From the NCBI GenBank assembly GCA_937139475.1, contig CAKZQF010000031.1, positions 170,163 to 234,162 of the forward strand: a stretch of 64,000 bases of DNA. Direction: 5' to 3'. The notes under the pieces are model-generated. The model saw only the letters and a list, made by a program, of their open reading frames with translations, made no database searches and was not told the DNA's origin. The DNA comes from an uncultured Gammaproteobacteria bacterium (GTDB taxonomy: Bacteria; Pseudomonadota; Gammaproteobacteria; Enterobacterales; Psychrobiaceae). This document shows positions 56,927-64,000 of the stretch, in pieces; positions within the stretch are counted from its first letter, which is position 1, and every line of letters begins with the position of its first letter. A program made the translations under genes and the position numbers.

Positions 56927-58357
56927 ATGTCAAAATCTAACTATCACTTCAGCGTTACCAAAGAAATCGAGATTCACTTCGATCAGGGTGAGCCTATCAT
57001 CGTTACCGGAATTATCTCCAAAGGTAGTCTTCTATTTGATGTAGCTAAATATGCTGCTTTCAAAATAAAGAACAAGCGATTATCAATTTCTTGGGAGCAG
57101 CAACTTAATCAATCAATAAGGTTACTTCTAGATTATTCGATTGCAAATGAAGGATATTTCAATAATCCAAAAGAAATGTTTGAAAACTTCGTCTATCGAC
57201 TTGATAAAGGGACTATTAATAAAAGTGGCTACGATCCGACATGCTTACGTTGGGAGCCTCGAAGTGTAGACAGTTACAATAGAATGATTACCCATATAAC
57301 TAATTTCAGTGATTGGTTGTACGATGAAAAAGGCGGTAAATCAGCACTACTAAACCCTAAGAAAGAAGCATCACCAGCAGAAAAAATTATTAATCTAGCT
57401 GCTTTTAACCATAGGAAGAACAATTCTTTCTTAAAACACACATACTCTAATGAGCAAAAAAATGAGGCTGTGAATTACGCTAGAAATGTATCTAGAAGAC
57501 AAGATAACTCTATAGCAAACACTGAGTCTAAAAAATCCTTTCCAGAAGATAAATTTTGGGACTTACTATTCATAGGGTTTAAAAAGAAAACTGCCACTGA
57601 AAATACTCCTTTTCATGAGGCATACCGAATCGACTATATGCTTATTACTATGCTATTGCATTTAGGCGGATTAAGGAAAAGTGAGCCTTTTCACTTGTTT
57701 ATTGATGACATTATTCCTAATAAGGAAGGTCAAAATATCAAGGTTTATGATCCTCAAACTGGGCTTGCTCCAGCTTTTGCCAGAATAAAGTATGGTGATC
57801 AACACTTAACCCGTAGCCAATTTTTAGCTAAAGAATATGGTATGACTGATAGAAAAACAGCAAAAGGTCCATATCATGCGGGTTTTAAGGACAGTGCCTT
57901 AATTAATAACGGGAAATATTTTGAAGTATTTTTCTTTGGGTATCCTGAGCTTCAGGAATTCTTTTACGAGCTTTTTCGCCTGTATTTAACGACAAGAGTT
58001 CAACCATTACCATCTAATGATCATCGATACTTGTTTACAGGTCCTGATGGCAGCCCATTAAAGCTTGGGACTTTTGATAAAGCGCACCAAAGCGCTGTTC
58101 GAAAAATTGGGTTAGAGCCACTGTTAGATCATGGCGGTGCTGAACATTGTCACCGTCACGCCTATGGTAAACGTTTGGCTGGTGCGAAAGTTGACCCTTT
58201 ATTTATTAAAGGTGCTATGCATCACAAAAGCTTAGATAGTCAGAAAGTTTATACACAACCTTTATTAGCTGAAATTGCCAGTGCATTAAAAGTGGGATCT
58301 AAAGCTCTTGAAGAATCATCAAATAAAGTGCCGCTATTACCAGAATTTCAGCTGTAA
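56927..58357 (+). CDS. gmtY: Tyrosine recombinase, GmtY-type
   Basis: 476 aa site-specific recombinase. The catalytic domain is about residues 200-450: box I Arg250 in LHLGGLRKSEP, the HxxR motif H407-x-x-R410 (AEHCHRHAYG), His433 (MHHKS) and the nucleophile Tyr442 (KVYTQ), nine residues after His433. N-terminal 190 residues probably bind DNA (core-binding domain from about 55) and include a 50-residue unrecognised start. All catalytic residues are present. First gene of the operon; 14 nt before the large recombinase. The name is given because of operon layout with the 1344-aa gene. Confidence 0.8.
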   Translation: MSKSNYHFSVTKEIEIHFDQGEPIIVTGIISKGSLLFDVAKYAAFKIKNKRLSISWEQQLNQSIRLLLDYSIANEGYFNNPKEMFENFVYRLDKGTINKSGYDPTCLRWEPRSVDSYNRMITHITNFSDWLYDEKGGKSALLNPKKEASPAEKIINLAAFNHRKNNSFLKHTYSNEQKNEAVNYARNVSRRQDNSIANTESKKSFPEDKFWDLLFIGFKKKTATENTPFHEAYRIDYMLITMLLHLGGLRKSEPFHLFIDDIIPNKEGQNIKVYDPQTGLAPAFARIKYGDQHLTRSQFLAKEYGMTDRKTAKGPYHAGFKDSALINNGKYFEVFFFGYPELQEFFYELFRLYLTTRVQPLPSNDHRYLFTGPDGSPLKLGTFDKAHQSAVRKIGLEPLLDHGGAEHCHRHAYGKRLAGAKVDPLFIKGAMHHKSLDSQKVYTQPLLAEIASALKVGSKALEESSNKVPLLPEFQL

Positions 58358-58371
58358 AAGGAGTCTCATAT

Positions 58372-61300
58372 ATGACAAAGACGAAAACCACTTGCTATTC
58401 TACCTTGGAAGAAGCCAAAAAAGCAGTTCAAAAACTCACACCTGTTCCAATTTCATCTGCTCAGTACAAAAGCTCTTATAAGCAAGATAGTCAATTGTTA
58501 AGTAAACCAGATAGAAAATACAAAGGCTCATGGGTAGATTGGTACGATTTTTTAGGAATTCAAAATCCTAAAAGCATAATACCTTATGCAACCATTGAAG
58601 AAGCAAAAGAAGCTGTTCAGAACTTAAAGAAAAAACCGACAGGTTATGAACAATATAAAAAACTTTATAAGCAAGATAGTAAGCTTCCTTCAGCACCTGA
58701 AAAACTTTACCAAAGTTCATGGATTAATTGGTATGACTTTTTGGGCAAAGAACCTATTAATTATGAAAATTATTACACCACGATTGAAGAAGCCAAGATA
58801 GCTGTTCAGCAGCTCACTCCGGTTCCGACAACTGTTGATAAATACAAGGAGGCATTTACAAAAAATAATAAATTGCCTAAATTCCCAGACGTATTCTATA
58901 AAATCGAATGGGTTGATTGGTACGATTATTTAGGTACAAAATCTCCTTATTTATACAAAACATTGGGAGAAGCTAGAGTTGCTGTTCAAATGCTCAATCC
59001 TGTTCCTACTACCAATAAACAGTACCAAAAAATTCGTGAACAAGACAGTAAATTGCCAAGTGTCCCTGAAAAAAAATACAAAGGAGAATGGATTGATTGG
59101 TATGATTTATTGGGTACTAAGCGTCCTGAGTTTTATAGAACTTTAGAGGAAGCTAAAGCTGCTGTTCAGTTGCTAACCCCGGTGCCTAGAACAGTCGATC
59201 TTTACAGAAAAACATCAATAAACGATTGTAAATTACCAGCTGATCCGGATCAATTTTATAAAGCCACATGGGAAAGTTGGTACGATTTTTTAGAAACTAA
59301 TAAAAAAGGAGAACAGTTATACCAAACGCTTGAAGAAGCGAAAATTGCTATGAAAAAGCTGATACCTACTCCTCAAACGAAAAAGCAATATCACGATGCT
59401 CAAAAGCAAGACAACCGTTTACCTTTTCATCCTAATACCTTTTACAAAGACTGGGTTGACTGGCCTGATTTTTTTGAGCAGGAGATCTATAGCTATAAAG
59501 AGTTAGTGGCTTTTTGTGCTGAGAATAACATTAAAAAATCTAGTGAACTTGCTAAGAAAACCACAAAAAACAAAAGTATTCCTAGTGCAAAAAACCGAGA
59601 TAAGTTGGAAGGTTATTATGATTTTCCTAGCTTGGTTGGTATTGAATATGTTAATCCATTGGACGCGATTAAACTTATTCAAATACTTGCACCTACTTTG
59701 TCGTCAACTGAAGAATATCAGGCATTGAGAAAATGGTATCGCTCTTTACCTGAAGATCCTGTAATAAAATATGGCTTTAGTACTTTTGAAGAGTTTTTGG
59801 CGTTCAATCACAGCCAGATTTTTAATAAAGAAGAAGCTACAGCGTTTTGCCAAAATAATAAAATTAATTCAGCAGAAGAATATAAATCATTTGCTCTTAA
59901 AACCCCTAAGTTACCGATACTTGTTAAAGATATTAAAGGCGTTACTAAATTGGCGCAAATCCGCTTCACAGATTCTCCTTTTAACGTTTTTGACTCACAA
60001 GAGTATGATGACTGGATTAATATTGCAGAGAAATATTGCAGCAAAGGGAGAAACCCGAAAGGGCGAGAAAACTTGATTAAAGTTTTTTACCGACAATACA
60101 AAAATATTCTCCATAATAAAATCGAAAGACAATGCCTAACTAGTACAGAGCTCATCAACCCAACAGATTGGTTTAACTCATTACCTGAATCAAGTCGTAA
60201 TGAATCATCACTAAATCACCTTAAAAAGTTTTTTGATTTTATTCTTGAAAAGCGATGCTCTGATGTAGACGAAGAAACAGGAGAAGTGATTTTACTTGAA
60301 GGATATCGTATACCGATACGTTTTTCCAATTTGCCGGTTGAGTTTGTTAACAACTCACGTAGCGAGACTGACAAAGATGCATTGCCGTTTAAATATATCC
60401 AAAAAGCTCGAAATTTTATTGCTCCAGAGCAAGTTAAAACGCTTGGCGGTATATATGAACATATTACAGATCAAACAGATCTTTTTACAAATTACGATAG
60501 TTGGTTTGATATTGATGAATCTTTAATTGATGAAGAAGATAATAATTGTATTTGGCGAATACATCCTACCAATAAAAAGCATCAACTTTGGTCGCCTGTA
60601 AGGCTTGTAGCTGCGCTTTTGCAGTTATATGTTCCACTACGTGGGGCTCAAGTTGTCTGGTTAGATAGTGGTGAAGCAGATCAATATAAATTGATTCAAA
60701 ATGAACAAGGAGAGTTGATCTGGCTGGAAAATACTTTATTTAGTAAATACCGGGTGCCTGTCAATAACTACCAAGGATTTTTAAAACCAGAAAGTTTCGG
60801 CAATGAACGTTCAATTATTCATACTCATATAAATACTAATAAAACAGGCAGGGATGCTCATAAAGGTTACGGTGTTCCTTGGGTTGATGAACGTGTTCTA
60901 CCTTTTCTTATAGAACTAATAGAGTGGCAAGGAAAGTACAACCCAATTAGTGAGCCAACCCGTTGGGAAGATGCAGAGTTAAGGAAGGATACAGCAAAAT
61001 CTGAGCTATATAAATATGGCTATAAGGGTACTAGTTGTTTCTTGTTCAGAGATCCTTGTAATAGTGATGGTAAAAGCCCATTAAACCAAACGAAGTTAGG
61101 AAGTACATTGGCTGGGGTACTTCACATGATTGAAGATTCAGAGTTACCTTTAACAAAGCTTGGAAATGAAGATAGCCACTCATTAAGCAACATTATTTCA
61201 TATTACACACTTCATAGTATGCGAGTTTCATTGATTACAGCCTATATTCGTGATGCCAAAATAGCGCCTGAAATAGTTCAAAAGATCGTAGGCCATTCAT

Positions 61301-62406
61301 CTATTGTGATGACGATTTATTATACAAAAGTACGAGTGGAAGAAATAAGAGATGAACTAAAATATGCCGAAAACCGAATCATTCAAAATCAGACAGAACG
61401 AGTTGAGCAGTTAATTCGACAAGGAAAGTTAGACAAATTAATGTCTGAGCTAATTTCTATTGATGGAAAAATCAAAAAAAGCTCTTTGCCGAAAAATAGA
61501 GCATCATACGCCATTATGGATTATGGCATTTGCCCCAATGGTCGAACAAAGTGTGATATGGGAAGTTCAGAAAAACATAAAAAAACTAATCATTATCTTC
61601 CTGTTGAAGCAGGTTACTTGGGGATAGAGAATTGTCCACGATGTCGATTTTTATTAACTGGTCCCGCATTCATCGGAGGCCTCCAATTGCTGGTAAATGA
61701 AATCAGCCTTGAGTGTAACTCTTCATCGTTGCGGATTGCAAAATTTGGAGATGAAATTGATCTTCTTGAGAAAGAGAAATTTACCGCCAAAAAACTAGGG
61801 CACCCTTTTGATAAACAGCATCAACTAAATACAGCAGAATCAAATTATCAGCAAGAAGTAACTTATTTCGATAACTTTAATGTAGATATGATCTCTTTAA
61901 TTAGATTGTCTTTCAGCGCCATTGAACTTATTAATAGGAGGGAGCCTAATACTAGTGATAAAAGTTTGTTGTTAATTACTCAGCTTGATGAAGAAGAGCT
62001 TAAGATTCAACTAAGTGAAACGTCTGACTACTTGCATCTTGATATAATTTGTCAAAGTGCCGTTTATTACCAATCCTCAAGGCCTGAGAAAGCAAACATT
62101 AATCGTTCTCAATTGATCGATATGTTTGCAACTAAAAATGGCCTTATGCCAGGTATGTTTGCTTTAACGCCAGAGAAACAAATTGAAGTAGGTAATGAAG
62201 TTACTAATATGCTTCTTGCAAGGTTAGGAAGCTATGAAAAGCTTTCAGATGCAATGGATAAACAATCTCTAATTACTTTGGAAGATTTAGGGATTGAAAA
62301 ACCAACCGAAACGAAGAAAGAACTTAAACTTCTTTTGGCTGGAAATAACCTGAAACTTGCTCATAGTAATGACTCTAAAAAGGGGGCAAAAAAAGATGAG
62401 CTTTAA
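58372..62406 (+). CDS. gmtZ: Very large tyrosine recombinase with INT_rpt repeats, GmtZ-type
   Basis: 1344 aa. The first 370 residues hold six repeats of about 54 aa (starting at residues 9, 72, 135, 195, 255 and 317) with the pattern Y-x-T-x-E-E-A-K-x-A-V-Q ... L-P ... W-x-D-W-Y-D-F-L-G, the phage-integrase repeat unit seen in large integrases. Up to three degenerate units reach about residue 530. A core-binding region follows (540-660). Catalytic residues: Arg757 (YVPLRGAQ), His948-x-x-Arg951 (YTLHSMRVS), His975 (VGHSS) and Tyr984 (TIYYTK), nine residues after His975. The last 360 residues carry C-x6-C (1054, 1061) and C-x2-C (1088, 1091), a zinc-finger-like set. AAAGGAG precedes the ATG. 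Confidence 0.85.
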   Translation: MTKTKTTCYSTLEEAKKAVQKLTPVPISSAQYKSSYKQDSQLLSKPDRKYKGSWVDWYDFLGIQNPKSIIPYATIEEAKEAVQNLKKKPTGYEQYKKLYKQDSKLPSAPEKLYQSSWINWYDFLGKEPINYENYYTTIEEAKIAVQQLTPVPTTVDKYKEAFTKNNKLPKFPDVFYKIEWVDWYDYLGTKSPYLYKTLGEARVAVQMLNPVPTTNKQYQKIREQDSKLPSVPEKKYKGEWIDWYDLLGTKRPEFYRTLEEAKAAVQLLTPVPRTVDLYRKTSINDCKLPADPDQFYKATWESWYDFLETNKKGEQLYQTLEEAKIAMKKLIPTPQTKKQYHDAQKQDNRLPFHPNTFYKDWVDWPDFFEQEIYSYKELVAFCAENNIKKSSELAKKTTKNKSIPSAKNRDKLEGYYDFPSLVGIEYVNPLDAIKLIQILAPTLSSTEEYQALRKWYRSLPEDPVIKYGFSTFEEFLAFNHSQIFNKEEATAFCQNNKINSAEEYKSFALKTPKLPILVKDIKGVTKLAQIRFTDSPFNVFDSQEYDDWINIAEKYCSKGRNPKGRENLIKVFYRQYKNILHNKIERQCLTSTELINPTDWFNSLPESSRNESSLNHLKKFFDFILEKRCSDVDEETGEVILLEGYRIPIRFSNLPVEFVNNSRSETDKDALPFKYIQKARNFIAPEQVKTLGGIYEHITDQTDLFTNYDSWFDIDESLIDEEDNNCIWRIHPTNKKHQLWSPVRLVAALLQLYVPLRGAQVVWLDSGEADQYKLIQNEQGELIWLENTLFSKYRVPVNNYQGFLKPESFGNERSIIHTHINTNKTGRDAHKGYGVPWVDERVLPFLIELIEWQGKYNPISEPTRWEDAELRKDTAKSELYKYGYKGTSCFLFRDPCNSDGKSPLNQTKLGSTLAGVLHMIEDSELPLTKLGNEDSHSLSNIISYYTLHSMRVSLITAYIRDAKIAPEIVQKIVGHSSIVMTIYYTKVRVEEIRDELKYAENRIIQNQTERVEQLIRQGKLDKLMSELISIDGKIKKSSLPKNRASYAIMDYGICPNGRTKCDMGSSEKHKKTNHYLPVEAGYLGIENCPRCRFLLTGPAFIGGLQLLVNEISLECNSSSLRIAKFGDEIDLLEKEKFTAKKLGHPFDKQHQLNTAESNYQQEVTYFDNFNVDMISLIRLSFSAIELINRREPNTSDKSLLLITQLDEEELKIQLSETSDYLHLDIICQSAVYYQSSRPEKANINRSQLIDMFATKNGLMPGMFALTPEKQIEVGNEVTNMLLARLGSYEKLSDAMDKQSLITLEDLGIEKPTETKKELKLLLAGNNLKLAHSNDSKKGAKKDEL
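58396..59478 (+). repeat. Six in-frame repeats coding INT_rpt units
   Basis: Six protein-coding repeats of about 160-190 bp pitch in the 5' part of the large recombinase. Units differ in DNA but keep the protein pattern (EEAK-AVQ, P-P-T, LP, W-DWYDFLG), so they are old duplications under selection. Unit 6 has WPDFFE at the end and units 7-9 further downstream are barely recognisable. Confidence 0.85.
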
Positions 62407-63070
62407 AAAGAAACTTACATTAGCTAATGAAGCTTATGAAAAGCTGATAATTGATGCTAATCCGAGGGTTCAAAATAGTTTAGCTACGATAAAAAAAGTT
62501 TGTGATATGCAATCCTCTAGAGAAACTCCCGATTTCTCTATTGCTCATATTGGTCGACTATCACTAGAGCAAGGGGGACCTAAAGAGCAAACAATCAGAA
62601 ATAAGACATCATCGGCTCAGTTTTACCGAACATTAATCAAAACGTATGCTGATTTATTTAGAGGTAAGTCAGAAACGTTAGTAAAAGCTAAACCAACTTC
62701 GATTGAAGCAAAAATTGACTCACTTGAGGATGTTCAACTTAGGTGGGCGTTATTTGATTTAGTTAGCGAGAATAAAAAGTTAAAAAATCAACTTCAAACA
62801 TGCGAAGCCGCTTTAAAAGTACCTACCTCATACACCTCTAACAACGAAGCCTTGAGCAATACACCACAATTATCTCTGGATAATGATGATATTAAGGCTT
62901 TAGCTCACTTTACTTCACCAGAAAACCTTAAACATCATGGATGGAGTATTTCTGAGTATGGTCAAGTAATAGCTTCAAATGGGAAAGCTATTTCTAAAGT
63001 GGGATTCAAAGACGCTATCGACAAGGCTACAAATGATTCTTCCCAGCTTATTTTTATTGAAGAAAAATAG
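62396..63070 (+). CDS. gmtX: Coiled-coil accessory protein, GmtX-type
   Basis: 224 aa with ATG at 62396 (MSFKKKLTLANEAYEKL), preceded by GGGGG; the start overlaps the end of gmtZ by 11 nt. A longer start at 62357 lies deeper in gmtZ and is less likely. The N-terminal half has an HTH-like stretch (IGRLSLEQGGPKEQTIRNK, about 55-73). A short coiled coil lies near residues 125-145 (ENKKLKNQLQTCEAAL). The C-terminal 60 residues form a separate small domain. No enzyme motif is seen. By analogy with TnpC in Tn554-type elements it may bind DNA ends and give orientation. Confidence 0.72.
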   Translation: MSFKKKLTLANEAYEKLIIDANPRVQNSLATIKKVCDMQSSRETPDFSIAHIGRLSLEQGGPKEQTIRNKTSSAQFYRTLIKTYADLFRGKSETLVKAKPTSIEAKIDSLEDVQLRWALFDLVSENKKLKNQLQTCEAALKVPTSYTSNNEALSNTPQLSLDNDDIKALAHFTSPENLKHHGWSISEYGQVIASNGKAISKVGFKDAIDKATNDSSQLIFIEEK

Positions 63071-63079
63071 GACCTCAGC

Positions 63080-63373
63080 ATGGCAAATGGACAACAAAAA
63101 GCAATACATAATCTAGAAGCCTTCCAAGTATTGCAAGCAACGCAGTCTGATGATGATTTTAAGCAAATCATTTTTAGACGAAAGTTAAACAGTGGCGAAA
63201 TTGCAAAGGCTGTTGGTTGTGGAAAATCAGCTCTTAATCAGAAGCCTAAACTTAACAAAGTACTAGTTAAGTTGGAAAGTACGCTAAGAGAAAAAGGTGT
63301 TTTATTACCACTTATCGTACTTATAAAAGAGAGTCTTGATAAGGCCAAGCATTTGACTATTCCTAAAACTTAA
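63080..63373 (+). CDS. Small HTH-like protein at the end of the recombinase operon, 97 aa
   Basis: Starts 9 nt after gmtX; AGGA lies upstream of the ATG. The central part reads IAKAVGCGKSALNQKPKLNK, like the small winged or HTH units found in integrase-associated proteins, followed by a helix LESTLREKGVLLPL. It may be a transcription or excision factor. It is not one of the three named trio proteins, so it is a candidate fourth conserved component. Its stop lies in the stem of the terminator-like hairpin at 63371. Confidence 0.7.
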   Translation: MANGQQKAIHNLEAFQVLQATQSDDDFKQIIFRRKLNSGEIAKAVGCGKSALNQKPKLNKVLVKLESTLREKGVLLPLIVLIKESLDKAKHLTIPKT

Positions 63374-63404
63374 GGCAATACAATGGGACATATTGCCTTA
63401 TTTG
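63371..63404 (+). terminator. Terminator-like hairpin after the recombinase operon
   Basis: TAAGGCAATA (63371-63380) and TATTGCCTTA (63391-63400) are perfect 10-bp inverted repeats with a 10-nt loop, followed by TTTG. The stop codon TAA of the 97-aa gene forms the first three bases of the stem. The T-run is short, so efficiency is uncertain. Confidence 0.55.
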
Positions 63405-63701
63405 TAAGTTGAATTTATGTGTAGTAGCTCATATCTGACCTTACAGTTTCGATGAATAAGCTTGGACTTCACCAGACAGGCAACTATAAGCTATCAAGAG
63501 ATGTTCGCTATCACTTACAATGATTTGAACATTTTTACAAAGCGAACATTTAAATAACTCAACCCTACCCAAAGGATTAATTTGATTTATACATCCTCAC
63601 TTTATAAATCAAAATCTCTCTTCATATGATTCATAAAATATAGACTTTTAAATCATAATTCGATATAAAGTGATTTATAACGAACATAAGGTTTAAATCA
63701 C
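63405..63701 (+). promoter_or_regulatory. Repeat-rich control region before the Fic gene
   Basis: About 300 bp without a gene. ATGTTCGCT (63501-63509) faces AGCGAACAT (63541-63549). TTTGATTTATA (63581-63591) faces TATAAATCAAA (63603-63613), an 11-bp perfect pair. TGATTTATA occurs exactly at 63583, 63671 and in reverse at 63603-63611, with one-mismatch TGATTCATA at 63627 and partial TAAATCA at 63649 and 63694. This layout suggests an operator array just upstream of the Fic start, though its binding protein is unknown. Confidence 0.55.
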
Positions 63702-64000
63702 ATGTATCATTGGCAACAGAAAAACTGGCCTCAATTTGAATATGATGCGACACGCTTTGAGGCAAGTATCAGCGAGTATTCGAAAAAGGCCTACAGCATT
63801 GAAGGGGCATTATCGCAAATTCCCACAAATGACCATAACGATGCCTTTGTTTATTTACTGGTAGAAGAAGCTTTAAGCACTAGCGCTATTGAAGGTGAGA
63901 AACTTAACCGTGAAGAAGTGCGTTCATCAGTTGCACGTTTTCTTGGATTAAAAGAACCGGAGCGTGGTGGTTACTTTCCTAAAGAAAAAGGCATTGCTGC
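63702..64000 (+). CDS. Fic family protein with DUF4172 N-terminal domain, partial
   Basis: First cargo gene of the island; 99 codons visible before the window end. ATG at 63702 with AAGG upstream. The start MYHWQQKNWPQFEYD is typical of the DUF4172 domain that precedes a Fic core. The inhibitory motif (S/T)xxxE(G/N) is present as T60-S-A-I-E64-G65 (STSAIEGE), so this is a class II (N-terminal helix) Fic protein with self-inhibition, which would AMPylate a target when relieved. The HPFx(D/E)GN active site lies beyond the window and cannot be checked. The gene starts with codon use less AT-rich than the recombinase genes, pointing to a separate origin. Confidence 0.85.
   Translation, partial: MYHWQQKNWPQFEYDATRFEASISEYSKKAYSIEGALSQIPTNDHNDAFVYLLVEEALSTSAIEGEKLNREEVRSSVARFLGLKEPERGGYFPKEKGIA

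Larger units (their letters stand above)
56796..64000 (+). mobile_element. Left part of a gamma-mobile-trio (GMT)-type island
   Basis: Begins where the MoxR homology stops and runs off the right edge. Core: two tyrosine recombinases of 476 and 1344 aa, a coiled-coil protein of 224 aa and a 97-aa HTH-like protein, tightly spaced on one strand (gaps 14, -11 and 9 nt). This set fits the published GMT layout (gmtY, gmtZ, gmtX) by size, domains and order. Cargo begins with a Fic gene at 63702. The region is visibly more AT-rich than the housekeeping genes. The right end, the att duplication and the remaining cargo are not in the window. Assignment to GMT is by family knowledge, not by a search. 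Confidence 0.78.

Noticed and set aside
56397..63373. Prophage or integrative conjugative element as explanation for the recombinases
   Set aside because: No phage structural, relaxase or type IV secretion genes are visible, and the paired 476/1344-aa recombinases with a small partner fit a GMT or Tn554-like element better; the part beyond 64000 could still change this.
1..64000. CRISPR arrays, tRNA, rRNA and IS elements
   Set aside because: No regular spacer repeats, no tRNA-like cloverleaf with CCA end, no rRNA segments and no transposase genes other than the tyrosine recombinases were seen.

Overview
The window is a chromosomal segment of a marine-type gammaproteobacterium. Gene content, gene order (dapD-glnD-map next to rpsB-tsf-pyrH-frr-uppS-cdsA-ispC-rseP-bamA-skp-lpxD-fabZ-lpxA-lpxB-rnhB-dnaE-accA-tilS) and moderate-to-low GC point to the order Alteromonadales. 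A Colwellia/Thalassotalea-like or Pseudoalteromonas/Shewanella-like host fits; the genus cannot be fixed from sequence reading alone.

Layout. 1-750: start of a sensor kinase and a tiny zinc-ribbon-like protein, both on the minus strand. 883-5302: dapD, glnD and map on the minus strand. 5345-26230: a long plus-strand block that starts at a stringent-type rpsB promoter with an S2-binding leader. It runs through translation factors, UMP kinase, undecaprenyl diphosphate synthesis, phospholipid and isoprenoid synthesis, outer-membrane biogenesis (rseP, bamA, skp), lipid A synthesis (lpxD, fabZ, lpxA, lpxB), rnhB, dnaE, accA and tilS. 26227-34211: a GGDEF diguanylate cyclase, a Kef-type antiporter, a patatin-like phospholipase, a small alpha/beta hydrolase, proS, trmO and a cold-shock protein. 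34671-39037: a translationally coupled pair of exported amidohydrolases. 39712-46563: a complete tripartite tricarboxylate uptake locus (porin, TctC, TctB, TctA) followed by a CitA/CitB-type two-component system. 46847-56182: accessory single genes (glutathione peroxidase, GFA protein, GNAT, AraC regulator, an M49-like lipoprotein peptidase), the arsC-like/dapE/M15/ypfN-like cluster, a degenerate EIIA-Glc-like protein with an ACT-domain partner, and cysK.

56397-64000 is the accessory part. A MoxR-type AAA ATPase gene is cut off after codon 133, just past its Walker B region. Immediately downstream begins a compact, AT-rich plus-strand operon: a 476-aa tyrosine recombinase, a 1344-aa tyrosine recombinase with six N-terminal repeats of about 54 residues, a 224-aa coiled-coil protein and a 97-aa HTH-like protein. 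This matches the core of gamma-mobile-trio (GMT) islands (gmtY, gmtZ, gmtX), which are known to carry anti-phage and toxin cargo. After a 330-bp non-coding stretch full of inverted repeats comes the first cargo gene, a DUF4172-type Fic protein with its inhibitory motif, cut off by the window end. The rest of the cargo, the right end of the island and the 3' part of moxR lie beyond the window.

No tRNA, rRNA, CRISPR array or IS element was seen. Several short palindromic elements recur between genes.
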